Positions 63,579 through 64,000 of a stretch of DNA of 64,000 nucleotides are shown here, in pieces. The stretch's first letter is position 1; every line of letters begins with the position of its first letter. The notes under the pieces were generated by a model. It did not search any database. It was not told the origin of the DNA and was given only the letters and a program-made list of their open reading frames with translations. The translations under genes and the position numbers were made by a program. Origin of the DNA: Flavimaricola marinus (lineage in GTDB: Bacteria; Pseudomonadota; Alphaproteobacteria; Rhodobacterales; Rhodobacteraceae); contig NZ_FXZK01000002.1 in NCBI RefSeq assembly GCF_900184895.1, positions 310,001 through 374,000 of the forward strand, in the 5' to 3' direction.

Positions 63579-64000
63579 GTGTTGGTTTTTTGGAAAGAGA
63601 AGCTTGTTTTTCTGGCCGTTCCCAAGACAGGCACCACCGCAATCGAAGGCGCTTTGGCTCCTCGTGCCTCGATGGTGCTGCGCGATCCGCCGATTCTCAA
63701 GCATTCGCCTGTTTATCGGTACAGACGCTTTCTGGCCCCCTATTTCAAACAGGCAGGCGGTCAGGAGATGGAAACGCTGGCCGTCGTACGCCACCCCGTG
63801 GACTGGCTGGCCAGCTGGTACCGATACCGCAGCCGGGACGATCTGGTCGGCCATCCCAACAGCACTCGCGGCATTAGCTTTGATGATTTCGTCGGCGAGT
63901 ATGTGCGGGGCAAACCCGCCCCCTTCGCCGCCGTCGGATCACAGGCAAAATTCCTGAACGACGGCGACGGTCATTTGGCTGTGAACCACCTTTTTCGCTA
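63579..64000 (+). CDS. Sulfotransferase-family protein, cut by window end
   Basis: The frame starts at GTG 63579 (GGAAGG 8 nt upstream) and runs open to the window end, at least 140 residues. The N-terminal LVFLAVPKTGTTAIEG is the PAPS 5'-phosphosulfate loop (PKTGTT), and VVRHPVDWLASWYRYR is the 3'-phosphate motif of sulfotransferases. A similar gene beside recA is common in Rhodobacteraceae. Acceptor unknown. It is divergent from recA and may lie under the same LexA site, though its start is 130 nt away. Confidence 0.78.
   Translation, partial: MLVFWKEKLVFLAVPKTGTTAIEGALAPRASMVLRDPPILKHSPVYRYRRFLAPYFKQAGGQEMETLAVVRHPVDWLASWYRYRSRDDLVGHPNSTRGISFDDFVGEYVRGKPAPFAAVGSQAKFLNDGDGHLAVNHLFR

Overview
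The window reads as a chromosomal segment of a GC-rich alphaproteobacterium, most likely a Rhodobacteraceae (Roseobacter-group) member. Signs are the alphaproteobacterial LexA box (GTTC-N7-GTTC) before recA, an Irr-type iron control element before an iscR-suf operon, an alphaproteobacterial SspB, a TTAA-N7-TTAA CtrA-type motif, two VPLPA-CTERM (exosortase-sorted) proteins, and ABC and TRAP uptake systems. Genes are dense and on both strands. I see no phage, insertion sequence, rRNA or CRISPR. One tRNA (Arg, CCG) is present.

Layout. 0.1-1.2 kb: a short Ppx/GppA phosphatase. 1.5-7.1 kb: a glucoside-utilisation locus (GH13 alpha-glucosidase divergent from a LacI regulator, GH1 beta-glucosidase and glucokinase) with a perfect 16-bp LacI-type palindrome in the divergent region. 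7.2-10.8 kb: an unknown membrane-anchored protein, sspB, fumC and small regulators. 11.0-13.7 kb: a cytochrome P450 paired with a membrane-linked serine-hydrolase-like protein. 13.9-16.9 kb: a redox-themed trio, ccdA divergent from msrA and selO. 17.1-21.9 kb: a RimK-like glutamate ligase, a RimB-like protease and an aspartoacylase-like metalloenzyme in a tight row, then an MFS transporter and an SDR.

22.1-34.8 kb is accessory catabolism. A VPLPA-CTERM protein, an AraC regulator and a compact operon (GH4, togMNAB-like ABC importer, GH28, GH105, CE8) are followed by a second CTERM-like protein. None of the pectinolytic enzymes has a visible signal peptide, so methylated oligogalacturonides are probably imported first and dismantled in the cytoplasm. 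34.9-36.8 kb: a GAF histidine kinase and an unknown NTF2-like protein. 37.2-42.7 kb: a LysR regulator (apparently without an ATG, GTG or TTG start), an amidase and a TRAP transporter.

42.8-51.4 kb, minus strand: tRNA-Arg and the iscR-(cysteine desulfurase)-sufB-sufC-sufD-sufS Fe-S operon. It carries embedded accessory genes: a 57-aa membrane peptide, a methyltransferase-like protein and two YIP1-like membrane proteins. 51.6-54.5 kb: a plus-strand row of an alpha/beta hydrolase, two unknown proteins, an HD hydrolase and a methyltransferase. 54.7-64.0 kb: housekeeping genes (icd, a YitT-type membrane protein, an SMR pump, typA, a DUF1330 protein, alaS, recA) and a sulfotransferase-like gene cut by the window end.

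Most notable for follow-up: the RimK/RimB/aspartoacylase cassette; the Irr-box architecture of the suf operon, including a second ICE-like site inside the cysteine desulfurase gene made of rare codons; the probable ATT start of the LysR gene; the two-cysteine SelO next to MsrA; and perfect intercistronic hairpins after both solute-binding-protein genes.
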